55,169 bases of DNA from G963674505 sp964575975 (GTDB lineage: Bacteria; Desulfobacterota; Desulfobacteria; Desulfobacterales; SKZT01): NCBI GenBank assembly GCA_964575975.1, contig CAZNTU010000012.1, positions 1 through 55,169 of the forward strand, read 5' to 3'. The first letter of the stretch is position 1. Every line of letters starts with the position of its first letter. The notes beneath the pieces are model-generated. The model was given only the letters and a program-made list of their open reading frames with translations. It ran no database searches and was not told the DNA's origin. Of this stretch, positions 27,248-36,457 are shown piece by piece. The position numbers and the translations under genes were made by a program.

Positions 27248-28165
27248 TTGAAAAAGAATGTGACCGATGTCAAACCGAAAGTGCTGGTCGTCGATGACGA
27301 AAGATACAATCTTAAATTATTGGCGAACCTCCTGAAAAACGACTACAAAATTATCGCCGCCAAAAGCGGAGAACAGGCGATCGAAAAGACGATGGCCTTG
27401 GCTCCGGATTTGATCTTGCTGGATGTAGTGATACCGGGCATGGACGGCTACGAGGTGGTGAAACGGCTCAAATCCAACGATGCCACGAAAGATATCGCCG
27501 TTATTTTCGTCACGACGCTCGATTCTTCGGAAGACGAGGAGAAGGGGCTGAAGCTGGGCGCCTTGGACTACATCCGGAAACCGTTCAAACCCTCGGTCGT
27601 CAAGGCAAGGGTCCGCAACATAATGACTCTTACGAGACAACGGAAGCTTCTCGAGGAACTTGTCCATCTCGACCCGTTGACCGAAATCCACAACAGAAGA
27701 TATTTCGATAAAATGTTGACAACGGAATGGGATCGATGCTGCCGTCTCAGGTCGGCGCTCTCCCTGATTATGATCGATATCGACTTTTTCAAGCAGTTCA
27801 ACGATACTTATGGCCATTCGGCAGGTGACGAAGCCTTAAGGGCAGTGGCTGCGATATTGAAACAAACGCTTAAGCGCGCCGGCGATATGGCGTTTCGTTA
27901 CGGCGGGGAGGAATTTTCCATTCTGGCCCCCAACTCCGATACTGGAGGAGCATCGCTCTTGGCCGAAATGATCCGGTCTGGCATTCAACAACTTGCTATT
28001 CCCCACGAGAACTCAGGTGCGAACTCCGTGCTGACCATCAGCGCAGGCGGTGCAACGGAGGTACCCTCCGAATTCTCCTCGCCTCTCGAACTTCTGCGAA
28101 AATCGGACGCCATGCTTTACAGAGCCAAGAGTTCAGGGAGAAACAGAGTGGTTTGGCTGCCTTGA
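27248..28165 (+). CDS. response regulator with GGDEF domain (diguanylate cyclase)
   Basis: A PleD-like protein of about 305 residues. A receiver domain (about 8-125; phospho-acceptor Asp in LILLDVVIPGMDG, Lys in YIRKPFKP) is joined to a GGDEF domain (about 140-305). The active-site motif is YGGEEF, and the RAGD five residues before it is a canonical RxxD inhibitory site, so product feedback by c-di-GMP is expected. The frame is open to TTG 27113; TTG 27248, with AGGTG upstream, sits just before the receiver and is preferred, while ATG 27191 is possible. No partner kinase is adjacent in the same direction. Confidence 0.88.
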   Translation: MKKNVTDVKPKVLVVDDERYNLKLLANLLKNDYKIIAAKSGEQAIEKTMALAPDLILLDVVIPGMDGYEVVKRLKSNDATKDIAVIFVTTLDSSEDEEKGLKLGALDYIRKPFKPSVVKARVRNIMTLTRQRKLLEELVHLDPLTEIHNRRYFDKMLTTEWDRCCRLRSALSLIMIDIDFFKQFNDTYGHSAGDEALRAVAAILKQTLKRAGDMAFRYGGEEFSILAPNSDTGGASLLAEMIRSGIQQLAIPHENSGANSVLTISAGGATEVPSEFSSPLELLRKSDAMLYRAKSSGRNRVVWLP

Positions 28166-28268
28166 ACAAAGGTTTGACAAACGATCTGTTTTGAGTGGTA
28201 ATGTCGCCAAGCGGTTTGTCCCGAGAAAGCGATCGCGCTGAATTGAACGAAAATTCGCGAGGATAATC

Positions 28269-29183
28269 TTGAAAATCGAGCCGTCGAAAGACCATCCGGG
28301 GTGGCTTCCTTATCTTTTCTTGACACTGACTGTCTTGTTCTGGTCGGGCAACTTCGTGCTAGGCAGAGGAATCCGGGAATTGATTCCCCCGGTCGGCTTG
28401 AATTTTTATCGATGGACCGGCGCGCTGGTCATTCTGTTGCCTTTCGGTCTACCGAGGGTGCGGCGTCAGAAGGAACTGATATTTCTGCATTGGAAATACC
28501 TCGTGCTGATGAGCATTCCGTCCATTTCCATTTTCAACGCGTTCATCTACAAGGCGCTTCATTCGGCGACGGCGATGAACACGGTGCTGGTAAACGCCAT
28601 GGTACCGGTGTTCATCGCGGTGTCGGCATGGGCGGTTTTCAGGGACCGGTTGACGACGAGGCAAGTGGCAGGCGTCGCAGTCTCCTTTGCAGGGCTCTTG
28701 TTCATCATCACCAGGGGGGATTTTTTGGCTTTGGCGAGGCTGGATTTTTCCGAAGGCGACCTTTGGACCCTGGGCGCTGGAATTTCGTGGGCCATCTATT
28801 CGGTAATGCTCCGCAAAAGACCTCCGCAACTGGATCTGATCGCGTTTTTGACGGTAATCGTGTTTTTCGGGCTTGTTTTTCTATCCCCTTTCTACGTTTG
28901 GGAACTGACGGAAAAGGGCGGTTTCAAGCTAGAGCCGGCCAGTTACGCCAGCATCGCCTATGTCTGCGTGTTTCCGTCCGTGGTGGCCTACATATTTTGG
29001 AACCGGGCGGTCCTGATGGTGGGACCCAACAAGGCGGGAATTTTTTTCCATCTCATGCCGGTGTTTTCGATCGTTTTGGCGTCCGCGTTTCTTGGCGAAC
29101 GGCTGCATATGTTTCATTTTACGGGAATGGTTTTGATTTTTACCGGCATCGGCCTGACCACATTGCCGAGTTGGAGGCGCTAA
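28269..29183 (+). CDS. EamA-family drug/metabolite transporter
   Basis: A 304-residue inner-membrane protein with about ten hydrophobic segments in two EamA repeats. The first repeat has LFWSGNFVLGRGI and SATAMNTVLVNAMVPVF; the second ends with GPNKAGIFFHLMPVFSIVLA and GMVLIFTGIGLT, both typical of this DMT family. Substrate cannot be told from sequence. The start is TTG 28269 with GAGG six bases upstream. It lies about 100 bases after the diguanylate cyclase gene. Confidence 0.88.
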   Translation: MKIEPSKDHPGWLPYLFLTLTVLFWSGNFVLGRGIRELIPPVGLNFYRWTGALVILLPFGLPRVRRQKELIFLHWKYLVLMSIPSISIFNAFIYKALHSATAMNTVLVNAMVPVFIAVSAWAVFRDRLTTRQVAGVAVSFAGLLFIITRGDFLALARLDFSEGDLWTLGAGISWAIYSVMLRKRPPQLDLIAFLTVIVFFGLVFLSPFYVWELTEKGGFKLEPASYASIAYVCVFPSVVAYIFWNRAVLMVGPNKAGIFFHLMPVFSIVLASAFLGERLHMFHFTGMVLIFTGIGLTTLPSWRR

Positions 29184-29292
29184 AAACCGAAATTCATGGT
29201 CTTCGGCCGGAAAAGGCGTTTTTGAAAAGCGAATTTATCACGGATTCGGGGAAAAAGGTTCGCGATGGCAGCCAGAATGGCCCGGCGTGGAT

Positions 29293-29383
29293 GGTAACCA
29301 GATCATCCTGGTCTGGCGCGCCGAGATTCCCGACAACGTTCACTCCGTGCGGGGTCGTACCAGAGCTGGAAGCTCTGGTTACC
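29293..29383. repeat. nested inverted repeat upstream of the SUI1 gene
   Basis: GGTAACCAGA (29293-29302) is the exact reverse complement of TCTGGTTACC (29374-29383). Inside, ACCAGAGCT (29359-29367) pairs perfectly with AGCTCTGGT (29371-29379) around a three-base loop, and CCAGA (29298-29302) can pair with TCTGG (29312-29316). The outer and inner pairings share bases and are mutually exclusive, as in attenuators. It ends 66 bases before the start of the SUI1 gene. It may be a structured RNA leader or a palindromic repeat element. Confidence 0.5.
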
Positions 29384-29449
29384 TTTCCCGCAAATCCGCG
29401 ATGAGCCAAAAAGCGTCGCTGGAACGTCAAAGGATGGAGACGAATCTTT

Positions 29450-29821
29450 ATGGAAAAAGATCGGTTGGTATACTCGACGGAGTCGGGACGCATTTGTCCC
29501 GAATGTTCGAAACCCGTTTCGCAATGCTCTTGCGGGAAGAACCAGAAAAGGAAGGAACAAGCGAACCCGGAATATCCGAACGACGGAATCGTGAGAATAA
29601 GTCGCGAGGTCAAGGGACGCGGAGGAAAGACGGTTACCGCCGTTTTCGGACTTCCCCTGGAGGACCGGGACCTGCGCGCCTTCGTCAAAAAACTGAAAAC
29701 GCGATGCGGGACTGGAGGCTCGGTCAAGAACGGGGTCGTTATAATCCAAGGGGACCACAGGGAGACGCTTTTGGAGATGATCGAAAGAGAGGGATACAAG
29801 GCGAAATCCGCAGGAGGATGA
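29450..29821 (+). CDS. SUI1/YciH-family translation initiation factor-like protein
   Basis: A 123-residue protein. An N-terminal zinc-ribbon-like part has C-x2-C-x6-C-x-C (ICPECSKPVSQCSCG), followed by the SUI1 fold with VRISREVKGRGGKTVTAVFGL, LKTRCGTGGSVKNGVVIIQGDHRE and a basic end. Bacterial members (YciH) bind the small ribosomal subunit and influence start-site fidelity in vitro; their role in the cell is unclear. ATG 29450 has GGAG ten bases upstream. A structured inverted repeat lies just upstream. Confidence 0.88.
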   Translation: MEKDRLVYSTESGRICPECSKPVSQCSCGKNQKRKEQANPEYPNDGIVRISREVKGRGGKTVTAVFGLPLEDRDLRAFVKKLKTRCGTGGSVKNGVVIIQGDHRETLLEMIEREGYKAKSAGG

Positions 29822-29876
29822 AGCCTCGGCTCTTCGCAAAGCCTAATTCTAAATAGCTTATAAACCGTCTTCCCCC

Positions 29877-30885
29877 ATGAGACCAATAACCGTTACACTC
29901 CTGCTATGCGGCGCCGAAATCCTAGGGCTTTCGGGCATGGCCACATTTTCAGCACTGCTGCCGTTGTTCCTGGATGCGTGGCGATTGACGAACACGCAGG
30001 CGGGATGGCTGAGCGCGGTTTATTACGGGGCTCAAACTTTTGAGCGATCATGTGGACGGTCCCGTGCAGTCGCGGTATGTTTCGTTTTATACGGCATCCT
30101 TCAGCCTGGGTGCGAGTTTGTCTTATTTGATTGCCGGAGAGGCGAACGAGTTGCTGGGATGGCGATGGGCGTTCGCAGTCGCGGGAATTTCGTCCTTGGC
30201 CGGGTTTTTGTTGGTTGCGTTCGCGGTACCTGGGGGAAAAAAATCCTCTTGCGAACCGTCACTCCGAATTCGCGTTTCGATCGTTCGGGTGGCGAGGGAA
30301 AAGGAAGCCATGGCTTATATTTTGGGATATGCGGCGCACATGTGGGAGTTGTTCGGGATGCGGTCGTGGATCGTGGCCTTTCTGGCTTTCAGCGCGAACT
30401 TGCAGGGTGTCGCGACTCCGGTTTTGAGTCCTACGCGGGTCGCGGCGCTGATCAACCTGGTTGGGCTTCCGGCCAGCATCGGAGGAAACGAGCTGTGTCG
30501 CCGCTTCGGAAGAAAAAGAACCATCGCTCGCATAATGGTAGGATCTTCGTTGCTGAGCGTCGCCGTGGGCCTTTCGGCCCCCCTTCCGTACAATCTGGTC
30601 GTTTGCCTCGGCTTTTTATACGGCGTTTTCGTGGTGGCGGATTCCGCTTCTCTGACCGCCGGGGCGGTGATCAACTCCCCTGCGGGAGGTCGTGGCGCGA
30701 CGCTTGCCGTCCATTCCACGCTGGGATTCGGGGCCGCTTTTCTGGGACCTCTCGCGGTGGGAATCGTCTTGGACCTTTTGCGGAACAATCCGTCCGCCGC
30801 ATGGGCTGCGGCGTTCGCGACAATGGGCGCCGGTTGCGCTTTGGGACCGGTCGCGCTTTTCGGACTGAAAAAAACAAAATTGTAA
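29877..30885 (+). pseudogene. MFS transporter, broken by an internal deletion and frameshift
   Basis: The first 50 codons from ATG 29877 encode a normal MFS start (GLSGMATFSALLPLFLDAWRL, then QAGWLSAVYYG). At about 30028 the homology jumps to a different frame at GLKLLSDHVDGPVQSR and continues to 30885 with helices and SFSLGASLSYLIAGEAN, ELCRRFGRKR and GFLYGVFVVADSASLTAG. Compared with complete family members about 65-75 residues (helices 2-3 and most of 4) are missing at the junction and the frame changes, so no functional transporter can be made. The remaining sequence is well preserved, so the event looks recent. Confidence 0.8.
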
Positions 30886-30972
30886 AGCTTCGGATTGTGT
30901 AATAAGGCTAAAATTTTAGGGGATATCGTGGGGCCCATCGTCGATGAAGAGGATTGGGAATGCCTGAAATAA
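30886..30972 (+). pseudogene. C-terminal remnant of a toxin-associated antitoxin
   Basis: A short open frame ending AKILGDIVGPIVDEEDWE, then CLK and TAA at 30970-30972. The acidic, tryptophan-containing tail resembles the C-terminus of antitoxins encoded before PIN toxins, and the stop overlaps the ATG of the PIN remnant at 30960, the usual arrangement. The N-terminal DNA-binding part is missing; the sequence before it is the end of the MFS pseudogene. Confidence 0.45.
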
Positions 30973-31240
30973 TCTTGCTCGATACGCATATCTGGTTGTG
31001 GTTTATCAATGCCGATTTCGACCAATTTCCCGACCGATGGCGCCAAAAATCGAGATAGCCGACCATGTTGGGATTTCACCGGTTTCTTGCTTTGAAATCG
31101 CATTGGCTTCGCAAAGAGGTCGCCTGGCGCTGCCTTGCGCATACAGGAAATGGTTTGAGCAAGCACTATTGCCCTCCGGCATCGAACTTTTTCCTCTGAC
31201 TCCGAATATATCCGCCCGAGCGGTGGAGTTGTCACCGATT
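30960..31240 (+). pseudogene. PIN-domain (VapC-like) toxin, frameshifted and 3'-truncated
   Basis: From ATG 30960 the frame reads MPEIILLDTHIWLWFINAD, a classic PIN start with the first catalytic Asp. It hits TAG after about 32 codons at a CAAAAAT run. The adjacent frame continues the family with ADHVGISPVSCFEIALASQ, GRLALP, WFEQALLPSGIELFPLTP and ARAVELSPI. The final part with the last acidic residues (HxDPADR-type) is absent because the sequence meets the 3' end of the converging kinase gene at 31247. Both a frameshift and truncation make it non-functional. Confidence 0.7.
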
Positions 31241-31246
31241 TTGCGC

Positions 31247-33874
31247 TTAGTCGCCAAGCGCCTCCCTCGTCTTGAGAGCGAGATCGGTTTTCGAAAACGG
31301 TTTCTGGATAAAATGAAAGCCCTCCTCGAATTCGCCGCGATGGGCGAATGCGTTCGCCGCGTAGCCGGACATGAACAGGATTTTCAACTTCGGGTAAAGT
31401 GTTTTCAGCCGGTCGGCCAGGTCGCGGCCGTTCATTTCCGGCATGACCAAATCCGTGATTAGAAGACGGATTTCGCCATTGTACCCCTGAGCCAAGTCGA
31501 GGGCTCGACTTGGGGCCGAAGCGGTCAGCACGGTGTAGCCTAAACTTTCGAGTATCTTTTTCGCGAGCTTCAGGATGGACGTCTCGTCCTCCACAATCAG
31601 AACTGTTTCGCCCGAACCGCGAGGGATTTCCATCGCATCGCGCGCGTCGGCCCGGCGGACTTCGCTTGCGTGACGCGGCAGATAAATCTTGAAGGTCGAG
31701 CCTTTTCCCGGCTCGCTGCAAACGTCGACGAACCCGTCGTTTTGCTTGACGATGCCGTAGACCGTGGCAAGGCCTAAACCCGTGCCCTTTCCCACCTCCT
31801 TGGTAGTGAAAAAAGGCTCGAATGTTTTTTCGAGAGTCTCGCGGTCTATGCCGCAGCCGTCGTCGCCGACCGCCAGTTGGACGAATTCGCCGGGGACAAC
31901 GCCCGCATGATCGGCGCAATAGTTCTCGTCCAAGCGGACATTGTCCGTTTCGATCACGATTTTGCCCACGTCGGAGATGGCGTCCCGCGCGTTGACGCAA
32001 AGGTTGGCCAGAACTTGGTCGAGCTGCGAGGGGTCGATGCGGACCGGCCACAAATCGGAGGCCGGTTGCCAGGAAAGATGGATGTTCTCGCCGATGAGTC
32101 GTCGAAGCATTTTGAGCATGCTTTCCACCGTCTCGTTCAGATCTATCCGCCTGGGATCCATGGGCTGGCGGCGAGCGAAGGCCAGCAACTGCCGGGTGAT
32201 GCCGGCGGAGCGATTGGCGGCCGCAAGTACCTCCGAAAGATTGGCGTGCAAAGGGTCCTCTCGATCGAGTTTTTCCAAGGACAGCTCCGTGTAGCCCACG
32301 ATTACTCCGAGCATGTTGTTGTAATCGTGCGCCACGCCGCCTGCCAGGCGGCCGACCGATTCCATCTTCTGAGCTTGATTCAGCTGGTCTTGGAGTTCTT
32401 TTTTCTCCCTTTCGTGCTTTTTTTGGTCGGTGATGTCTTCGATGATACCTTTGAAATGCGTTATTCGTCCGTTTTGATCTCTGACGATAAACGTCCAGTC
32501 TCTGACCGTCTTCTCGGAACCGTCCCTTGTAACGACGCGATACGGTTCGTGGGTAAATTCGGTCGAATCCTCGCGACCGCAATATTCGGCAACTTCCCTC
32601 TCCACCTGCGGGAGGTCTTCGGGATGGATGAATCCGGCATAAGTCGCCTTACCCGCCATGAACTCTTTCGGAGCGATGCCCAAGAGCCTTTCGACATTTT
32701 CGGAAACGAACTCGACCGGCCAGCCCTCCTGGTTCTTCCATGTGAAGGCGACCGACGAACTTCTGTTGATGATATCGTAGGATTCCTTTAAAGCTCTCTC
32801 CGATTTTCGACGGTTCGTCTCCGTTTCGATCCCGTGCAGGGCGAAAGCGATGTCGCCGGCGATCTCGGCGAACAGAGCCGCCTCTTCCTCGTCATTCGCG
32901 AACTCCTGCGGGATGGACACCCCAAAGTAGCCGTATCGCCTGCCTTCATGCTCCAGCGCGACGCTCATCGCCGCCCTTGATTCTCTCTCGTTCCGAAGCG
33001 GACAATCCCCGCAGGGCGTGTCTTTCTCTTCGGTTGCGATCCAACAGTCCGGAGAAGGCCCCCGCATATAACAAGCCGGCGGGTTGCCTTCCCAGATACA
33101 GTCTTTGAAACGGGAAAAAGCTTCGTCCGAAAAGCCTGTCTGCGAACCCTCGACCCGATCGGGCAACCGGTCGGTCAGGACAATCCACGCACCGCCGAAA
33201 CCCCGGGAAGCGACGAGTTTTTCGCAGGCCTCTCGAATCAGGCGGTCTCGCCGCTTTTCGCGGACAATGAGCTGATTGACTTCGCGAATGGAGCGCAGGA
33301 CGGTATTGAGGTGGAGTATTTGCGTTTCCGCCCGTTTCCGCCCGGCAATGTCTTGGATTAGGGCTTTTTCGGTTTCTTGGCGAGCCTTGATTTCGCGTTC
33401 CGCCTCCATCACTTTCTGCTCTAGTTTTCTCACCAGTCGCTCGCTGTAAAGTTTCAGAGCCTCCTCTTCCTGCAACGGAGGAGCCGATACATCGCCGCCG
33501 CGAATCCTCGACGCGGCCGTTGCTTCCTCCACCGCCGTCATGAACGCCTCGGGCTCGCACGGCTTTTCGATAAACCGGTCCGCACCTATCTTCAGGGCGA
33601 ACTCCTCGTCCTTGGGGCCCGTATAGGTGGCGGTGTAAATGATGAACGGGATGGAGCGGAGGTTTTTGTCGGTTTTGACTTTTCGGCACAATTGAAAGCC
33701 GTCCATCACCGGCATGAGGATATCGCTGACGATCAGGTCGATACCTCCGGCCCCGAGCATTTCAAGGGCCTCGGCGCCGTTTGCCGCGGACAGCACTTCG
33801 TGCCCGTTTCCCTTGAGCAAGGATTCGAGCAGATACCGGTTTTCTTCATGGTCGTCTACGACGAGTATGTTCAT
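31247..33874 (-). CDS. hybrid histidine kinase (REC-GAF-PAS-HisKA-HATPase-REC)
   Basis: An 875-residue soluble kinase. Order: receiver (1-120, Asp51 in SDILMPVMDG), coiled coil (about 135-190), GAF-like sensor (about 190-345), PAS (about 360-485), HisKA (His in GGVAHDYNN, about 500-570), HATPase (about 610-725, with NLCVNARDA and GTGLGLATVYG) and a second receiver (about 750-875, LLITDLVMPEMNG). The GAF-like domain has conserved cysteines (PACYM, PDCW, TPCGDCPL) shared with the 1350-residue kinase nearby. GGAGGAG stands five bases before ATG. It is the last gene of the minus-strand array and is nearly collinear with the C-terminal half of the large kinase. Confidence 0.93.
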   Translation of the reverse strand: MNILVVDDHEENRYLLESLLKGNGHEVLSAANGAEALEMLGAGGIDLIVSDILMPVMDGFQLCRKVKTDKNLRSIPFIIYTATYTGPKDEEFALKIGADRFIEKPCEPEAFMTAVEEATAASRIRGGDVSAPPLQEEEALKLYSERLVRKLEQKVMEAEREIKARQETEKALIQDIAGRKRAETQILHLNTVLRSIREVNQLIVREKRRDRLIREACEKLVASRGFGGAWIVLTDRLPDRVEGSQTGFSDEAFSRFKDCIWEGNPPACYMRGPSPDCWIATEEKDTPCGDCPLRNERESRAAMSVALEHEGRRYGYFGVSIPQEFANDEEEAALFAEIAGDIAFALHGIETETNRRKSERALKESYDIINRSSSVAFTWKNQEGWPVEFVSENVERLLGIAPKEFMAGKATYAGFIHPEDLPQVEREVAEYCGREDSTEFTHEPYRVVTRDGSEKTVRDWTFIVRDQNGRITHFKGIIEDITDQKKHEREKKELQDQLNQAQKMESVGRLAGGVAHDYNNMLGVIVGYTELSLEKLDREDPLHANLSEVLAAANRSAGITRQLLAFARRQPMDPRRIDLNETVESMLKMLRRLIGENIHLSWQPASDLWPVRIDPSQLDQVLANLCVNARDAISDVGKIVIETDNVRLDENYCADHAGVVPGEFVQLAVGDDGCGIDRETLEKTFEPFFTTKEVGKGTGLGLATVYGIVKQNDGFVDVCSEPGKGSTFKIYLPRHASEVRRADARDAMEIPRGSGETVLIVEDETSILKLAKKILESLGYTVLTASAPSRALDLAQGYNGEIRLLITDLVMPEMNGRDLADRLKTLYPKLKILFMSGYAANAFAHRGEFEEGFHFIQKPFSKTDLALKTREALGD

Positions 33875-33900
33875 TGGCGCTCCTCCATCCTTGTGACTGT

Positions 33901-34296
33901 TTATTTCGCCGGATTGGCGGTTTGCGAAAATGATCGCAGATATCCTCTGATTTCTTCCACGAAGGTTTCCGGGTCGATGGGTTTTTCGATATAGCCGGTA
34001 GCGCCGGCGGCCAGAATCCGTTCCCGATCGCCCACCATGGCGTAGGAAGTAACCGCGATAATGGGAATATCCGCTATTTCGGGATGTTTCTTGAGTTCCG
34101 CCGCAACGGCGTATCCGTCCATTTCGGGCAGCTGGATATCGAGCAGGATTGCCTGCGGCTTGTGCCGGAGGGCGGCGATGATCCCCTCGCGGCCGTTTTC
34201 GGCGCCGACGACTTCAAACCCGTTTTTTTCCAGTAAAAAGCGCATCATGTAAGAGTTCTGCGCATTGTCTTCGATGATCAGCAATCGGTCGCTCAT
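33901..34296 (-). CDS. single-domain response regulator
   Basis: A 131-residue CheY/DivK-like receiver with no output domain. The acidic pair is in LLIIEDNAQNSYM, the phospho-acceptor in ILLDIQLPEMDG, the conserved Thr/Ser in IIAVTSYAM and Lys in YIEKPIDP. ATG 34296 overlaps the stop of the upstream kinase as ATGA, so it is translationally coupled to it. It is 26 bases from the next kinase gene. It probably passes phosphate between the kinases or to a distant target. Confidence 0.92.
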   Translation of the reverse strand: MSDRLLIIEDNAQNSYMMRFLLEKNGFEVVGAENGREGIIAALRHKPQAILLDIQLPEMDGYAVAAELKKHPEIADIPIIAVTSYAMVGDRERILAAGATGYIEKPIDPETFVEEIRGYLRSFSQTANPAK

Positions 34297-36413
34297 GGCA
34301 AGGCTCCTGAATGTTTCGGAAAACGGATGGTAAAGGTGCTTCCCTGGCCCCATCGGCTTTCCACGTCGATGGCGCCGTTCATCATAACGATCAGCTTCTT
34401 GCAAATGGAAAGACCCAGGCCGGTTCCCTCGCGCTTGCGCGCCAATCCCGTGTCGATCTGGTGAAAGGGCTGAAAAAGTCCGGAAATATCTTCGGGTCGA
34501 ATTCCGATGCCCGTATCCGAAACAGACAGATGACAATGATCGTCGTCGGTTCTGCATGAAATCCGGATACATCCTCGCTCCGTGAATTTGACGGCGTTGT
34601 TGAGCAAATTGAGAATAATCTGTTCCATTCGACGCCGGTCCGAAGTAACCTCTATGGCATCTTCGGCCATGTCAAGCTTCAGATCGATACCTTTTTTTTC
34701 GGCCATAGGCGAAACCAGTTTGACCATTTTCAGGATGGAAGATTTCAATTCGAATTTGGCGAAGGAAAGCGCCAATTGGCCGGCTTCGATTTTCGAGATG
34801 TCCAGCACGTCGTTGATAAGGGCCAGAAGATGGCGTGAACTGGCTTGGACCATGCCCAGCTGCTTTCTTTGTTCCGCGTTCAGGTCCCCGGCAAGTCCCT
34901 GAAGCAGTATTCCTGTAAATCCGATGATGGAATTGAGGGGCGTTCTAAGTTCGTGGCTCATGGTGGCCAGGAAGGCGGATTTGAGACGGTCGGCGGATTC
35001 CGCCCGATCCCTGGCGACGACCAGCTCTGCGGTACGTTCCGTCACGCGATGCTCCAGTGCTTCCGCGTGACGCAGCAAATCTTCGTTCAGCCGGCGAATC
35101 TCGTCCTCCGCTTGCATGCGGTCGGTTATGTCGGAACCGATGCTCAGAATTTCCTTCAACCGTCCTTGCTCGTCTGAGACCATTTTGTTTCGCCAGTCGA
35201 TCCAGACTCGTTCGCCATTGCGACGTATGTTTTCGTTGATATTGTGTTCGAAGTTTTGCGGGTCAGCTAAAAATTCCTCCATCAGGGAGCCTAAATTCCT
35301 GCCGCGACTGTCGTTCTCCGGGACAATGGTTTCGAGCACGTTTCGTCCTATGATCTCCGTTTCCTCGTAGCCGAAAAACTTCAGGCCGAAATCGTTGAGG
35401 AAAACAATCCGCCCATCGCGTGAAAGCCGCAGGATGATGCTGTTGGCCAGCGTTACCAATTCGCGGTATTTTTGTTCGCTTGCTTGCAGCGCCTGGTTCG
35501 TCTCGTACAGTTCCCGAGTGCGCCTGTCCACCTGCGCCTTTAAAACGACGCTTCCCGCAATGCTCGAAAGCAGGAGAATCCCCGCGATCAAGCCGACGAT
35601 CCGGACCCAACCCGGCAGGGCGAACTCGGTTTTCTCGGCGGTCCAATGTTCCAGGGACTGGTAGTAGATCGATTTCGGGTCCTGCTTTAACCGGACCATA
35701 TGGGTGTCGATGGCGTTCAGCAAAGTCTGGTCTTTTTCCCGCGAGGCCGCGAAAAAAAGCCGGGTCGGGTTGAAAATGATCGCCGTGTCTTCAAGGCCCC
35801 ACTTTTTTGAATGCGTCAAACCATAGAACCGATTGGCGACTGCCGCGTCGGCGTCTTTTGCGGCGACCCTTTCGAAAATGGTTTTGTAGTCCGGCAGCGA
35901 AACAAGCGTGGTTTCGAACCCGAATCCTTCGACTAGCCTCTCGAAGGCCGCATGTTGCACGGAACGTTCCAAAACGAGGATCCGTTTTCCGGCCAAGTCC
36001 ACAATCGATTTGATTCCGCTTCCTTTGCGGGCGTACACCTGAAACCAGTCCGACAGCACCGGCTCCTCGTGAAAGGCGAATTCCTTTTCCCGCTCCGCCG
36101 TATAGGCCACGTCGGGCATGAGGTCGATTTCGCCACGTTTCAGACGGTCCAATCCTTCGCTCCAAGAACCGAAGACGTATTGCAGTTTCCAGCCTTCTTT
36201 TTCCGCGATGTGCCCGATGATTTCGACGAAAATGCCCGCAGGCCTTCCCGATTCGTCGATAAATACCTTCGGTGCGTTTTCGTAGACGCCGACGGCAACC
36301 ATTCTGGAACCGGCCCCCGCAGAGGAATCCGCCGTGGCCGAAAAAACCGGCAAGACGACTATCCAGAGCGAAAATGCACGCCAGGCAAAAAACGATGTTC
36401 TCTTTTTATTCAT
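34293..36413 (-). CDS. sensor histidine kinase with periplasmic solute-binding (SBP3) sensor and PAS
   Basis: A 706-residue membrane kinase. Signal peptide or first membrane segment (about 10-30), periplasmic family 3 solute-binding domain (about 38-265, with GSWSEGLDRLKRGEIDLM), membrane segment (about 272-295), PAS (about 325-440), coiled coil, HisKA (MSHELRTPLNSIIGF, about 480-545) and HATPase (LLNNAVKFTERG, GTGLGLSICKKL). Lacks its own receiver; the coupled single-domain regulator follows. ATG 36413 has AAGGAG upstream. The frame is open to ATG 36461, overlapping the preceding gene, but that start has no ribosome site. Confidence 0.92.
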   Translation of the reverse strand: MNKKRTSFFAWRAFSLWIVVLPVFSATADSSAGAGSRMVAVGVYENAPKVFIDESGRPAGIFVEIIGHIAEKEGWKLQYVFGSWSEGLDRLKRGEIDLMPDVAYTAEREKEFAFHEEPVLSDWFQVYARKGSGIKSIVDLAGKRILVLERSVQHAAFERLVEGFGFETTLVSLPDYKTIFERVAAKDADAAVANRFYGLTHSKKWGLEDTAIIFNPTRLFFAASREKDQTLLNAIDTHMVRLKQDPKSIYYQSLEHWTAEKTEFALPGWVRIVGLIAGILLLSSIAGSVVLKAQVDRRTRELYETNQALQASEQKYRELVTLANSIILRLSRDGRIVFLNDFGLKFFGYEETEIIGRNVLETIVPENDSRGRNLGSLMEEFLADPQNFEHNINENIRRNGERVWIDWRNKMVSDEQGRLKEILSIGSDITDRMQAEDEIRRLNEDLLRHAEALEHRVTERTAELVVARDRAESADRLKSAFLATMSHELRTPLNSIIGFTGILLQGLAGDLNAEQRKQLGMVQASSRHLLALINDVLDISKIEAGQLALSFAKFELKSSILKMVKLVSPMAEKKGIDLKLDMAEDAIEVTSDRRRMEQIILNLLNNAVKFTERGCIRISCRTDDDHCHLSVSDTGIGIRPEDISGLFQPFHQIDTGLARKREGTGLGLSICKKLIVMMNGAIDVESRWGQGSTFTIRFPKHSGALP

Positions 36414-36457
36414 CGTACGGCCGTCTCCTTTGACGCGACAACTGGCTTCCGCGATTT

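Noticed and set aside
30315..32582. A long minus-strand frame overlapping the 3' part of the 875-residue kinase
   Set aside because: It runs in another frame of the kinase and into the MFS and PIN remnants; its Arg-rich translation has no domain, whereas the kinase frame is fully conserved.
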